Assembly: GCF_014645535.1 (NCBI RefSeq)
Contig: NZ_BMLX01000001.1
Location: 489,169-553,168 of the forward strand
Origin: Silvimonas iriomotensis
GTDB lineage: Bacteria; Pseudomonadota; Gammaproteobacteria; Burkholderiales; Chitinibacteraceae
Direction of reading: 5' to 3'
Length of the DNA stretch: 64,000 bases
This document shows, piece by piece, positions 62,644 through 64,000 of the stretch. Both the position numbers and the translations under genes were made by a program. Numbering within the stretch: position 1 is the first letter of the stretch; every line of letters begins with the position of its first letter. The notes under the pieces are model-generated. The model searched no databases. It was not told where the DNA came from and was given only the letters and a program-made list of their open reading frames with translations.

Positions 62644-62690
62644 AAACTGCCGGGGCCGGTGATGACAAAACCGGCCCCGGCAGTTTGTTT
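62644..62690 (+). terminator. Strong intrinsic terminator after glnS
   Basis: A perfect 17-bp stem (62644-62660 with 62670-62686), AAACTGCCGGGGCCGGT pairing with its inverse around a 9-base loop, followed by TGTTTAT. It lies 45 bases after the glnS stop. Confidence 0.88.
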
Positions 62691-62725
62691 ATACAGAGCC
62701 GATAATCCAGAAAACGGAGCAGGGG

Positions 62726-63217
62726 ATGACCACCAAACGTACTTTGCTGGCGCTGTTGCTGGCTGCCAGCGCATGGGCCGCACACGCTGCCGATGTGACG
62801 ATTGAACCGGCTGATGACGCGCAGGACGCCGCCGCCCCGGCCGATGCCAGCGCAAAACTGCCTTTGCCGAAGACCATTTACCGTGGCCGCGTGGGCGAAG
62901 CGCCGGTCCAGGTGGTGTTCGGTTTTCTGGGTGATCACGCCTCTGACGAAGTCGGCTTGTTCGATTACAGCAAGCTCACGCTGACCCAGCGTGCCAGCGG
63001 CAAAAACCTGCAACATGCCGAGATTGACGTCACCATGAACGGCGCCCTTGAAGCCTCGCGCAGCGCCTTGCGTTATCACCTGGTGCTCGATTACGCCGAC
63101 AAAACCTGGTTTATTTCGGCAGCCCGCCAGGACTGGCAATGCACCGGCGGCAAAGGCTGGACCCAACGGCCGTGTAAAACTGCTGCGCCCAAGCCTGAAG
63201 AACAATCCGCGCAATAA
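62726..63217 (+). CDS. Small exported protein, function unknown
   Basis: The 163-residue protein has a signal peptide (TLLALLLAASAWAAHA) and a short linker rich in Ala, Asp and Pro. The mature part reads LPLPKTIYRGRVGEAPVQVVFGFLGDHASDEVGLFDYSKLTLTQRASG and ends with two cysteines (WQCTGGKGWTQRPCK). It is probably periplasmic. I do not recognise a family. It precedes hemE by 205 bases; the gap holds no gene that I can support. Confidence 0.7.
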   Translation: MTTKRTLLALLLAASAWAAHAADVTIEPADDAQDAAAPADASAKLPLPKTIYRGRVGEAPVQVVFGFLGDHASDEVGLFDYSKLTLTQRASGKNLQHAEIDVTMNGALEASRSALRYHLVLDYADKTWFISAARQDWQCTGGKGWTQRPCKTAAPKPEEQSAQ

Positions 63218-63422
63218 TTGCAACCGTGCCCGGCAACAGTTCGGGCTTGGCATGCCGGGCCTGGCCCGGTATCATCCGTGCCCCCGCGTGCTGGCGCCCT
63301 GGTGGCGCTTTCTGATCACCATCGGGCACCGGCCCGCCGTTTGGCCCGGTGCGACAAGATGTTATCCTGCACGGCGCCGGCATGATCTGCCGGCCGTGGC
63401 CGGAACCAGAACAGGTTGAAAC

Positions 63423-64000
63423 ATGACTGCACAATTGAAGAACGACGTTTTCCTGCGCGCCCTGATGCGTGAACCGGTGCCGTACACCCCGGTATGGCTG
63501 ATGCGCCAGGCCGGCCGCTACCTGCCGGAATACCGCGCCACCCGCGCGCGCGCCGGCTCGTTCCTTAATCTGTGCAAGTCCAGAGACCTGGCCACCGAGG
63601 TCACGCTGCAGCCGCTGGAGCGTTTCCCGCTGGATGCTGCCATCCTGTTTTCAGACATCCTGACCGTGCCTGATGCCATGGGGCTGGGCTTGTCATTTGC
63701 AGAAGGCGAGGGCCCGCGTTTTGCCCACCCGCTGCGTGACGAAGCGGCAATCCGCAAGCTGGCGGTGCCGGATGTCGGTACAGAACTGCAATACGTGTTT
63801 GATGCCGTCAGTTCCATCCGGACTGCGCTGAATGGCCGCGTGCCGCTGATTGGTTTTTCCGGCAGCCCGTTCACCCTGGCCTGTTACATGATCGAAGGCA
63901 GCGGTTCTGACACCTACAGCAACGTCAAAACCATGCTGTACGATCGCCCGGACCTGTTGCACCACATCCTGGACGTGAACGCACGGACGGTGATCGATTA
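63423..64000 (+). CDS. hemE: Uroporphyrinogen decarboxylase (3' end beyond window)
   Basis: The reading frame is open from ATG 63423 to the right edge (about 192 of an expected 350 codons). It starts [74 protein letters not shown], the HemE signature with the substrate-binding arginines in [11 protein letters not shown]. It decarboxylates uroporphyrinogen III to coproporphyrinogen III in heme synthesis. Confidence 0.97.
   Translation, partial: MTAQLKNDVFLRALMREPVPYTPVWLMRQAGRYLPEYRATRARAGSFLNLCKSRDLATEVTLQPLERFPLDAAILFSDILTVPDAMGLGLSFAEGEGPRFAHPLRDEAAIRKLAVPDVGTELQYVFDAVSSIRTALNGRVPLIGFSGSPFTLACYMIEGSGSDTYSNVKTMLYDRPDLLHHILDVNARTVID

Overview
The window is GC-rich chromosomal DNA from a betaproteobacterium. 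Glutaminyl-tRNA synthetase, hemE, YggL, a pqiABC set and MacAB with an outer-membrane factor are all proteobacterial. Short ATTCC-N-GGAAT palindromes shaped like the dRS3 repeats of Neisseria suggest the order Neisseriales (Chitinibacteraceae or Chromobacteriaceae), but this is inference and no genus can be named. There are no rRNA or tRNA genes, no transposase, no prophage and no CRISPR array.

Layout. 1-9 kb: a LysR gene cut by the window edge, an SDR, a GlxA-type regulator divergent from a small DUF1272 protein, a His-rich PadR regulator with an upstream palindrome, a very large secreted protein with three ~110-residue modules, and two tandem 2-hydroxyacid (glyoxylate/hydroxypyruvate) reductases. 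9-17 kb: a NasS/NasT-like pair in which NasT lacks its ANTAR domain, a di-heme peroxidase, an AcpA-type phosphoesterase lipoprotein, and a run of small genes (yggL, GNAT, yfcF, SRPBCC). 17-22 kb: a MacA-MacB-outer-membrane-factor operon. 21.9-23.3 kb: a gene-free composite repeat element. 23.4-26.1 kb: a divergent module of cupredoxin and metallophosphoesterase on one side and ECF sigma and anti-sigma on the other. 26-31.5 kb: aldo/keto reductase, LysR, EamA exporter, TetR, alpha/beta hydrolase and a DUF2214 protein.

31.5-47 kb is the metabolic core. It holds a complete non-phosphorylating L-rhamnose route: a divergent LysR regulator, 2,4-diketo-3-deoxyrhamnonate hydrolase, 2-keto-3-deoxyrhamnonate dehydrogenase, L-rhamnonate dehydratase, L-rhamnose dehydrogenase, rhamnose mutarotase, rhamnonolactonase and a four-gene sugar ABC importer. 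This diketo-hydrolase branch yields pyruvate plus L-lactate. A lutABC set for oxidising L-lactate to pyruvate lies just beyond one intervening mscS-type gene, so the region can in principle carry rhamnose from uptake to two pyruvates. Short repeats (a 16-copy heptamer and dRS3-like palindromes) sit between genes of this cluster.

47-47.9 kb is a second composite repeat with the same architecture as the first: inverted arms starting TTAGCGCC, hexanucleotide tracts just inside the arms, and a paired GTCATTCC element in the middle. 47.9-64 kb holds GNAT, a TPR membrane protein, a large MscS channel, pqiA-pqiA-pqiB-pqiC, a ZIP transporter with a Fur-box-like site, a dienelactone-hydrolase-type protein, a glyoxalase-fold protein, a methyltransferase, LysR, a Yip1-like membrane protein, glnS, a small secreted protein and the 5' part of hemE.

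The most unusual items are the paired composite repeats with their strand-skewed flanks, the ANTAR-less NasT, and the ECF/metallophosphoesterase/CuA-like module whose cupredoxin lacks one canonical His. All functions are assigned by reading the proteins from memory of families; no database search was run.
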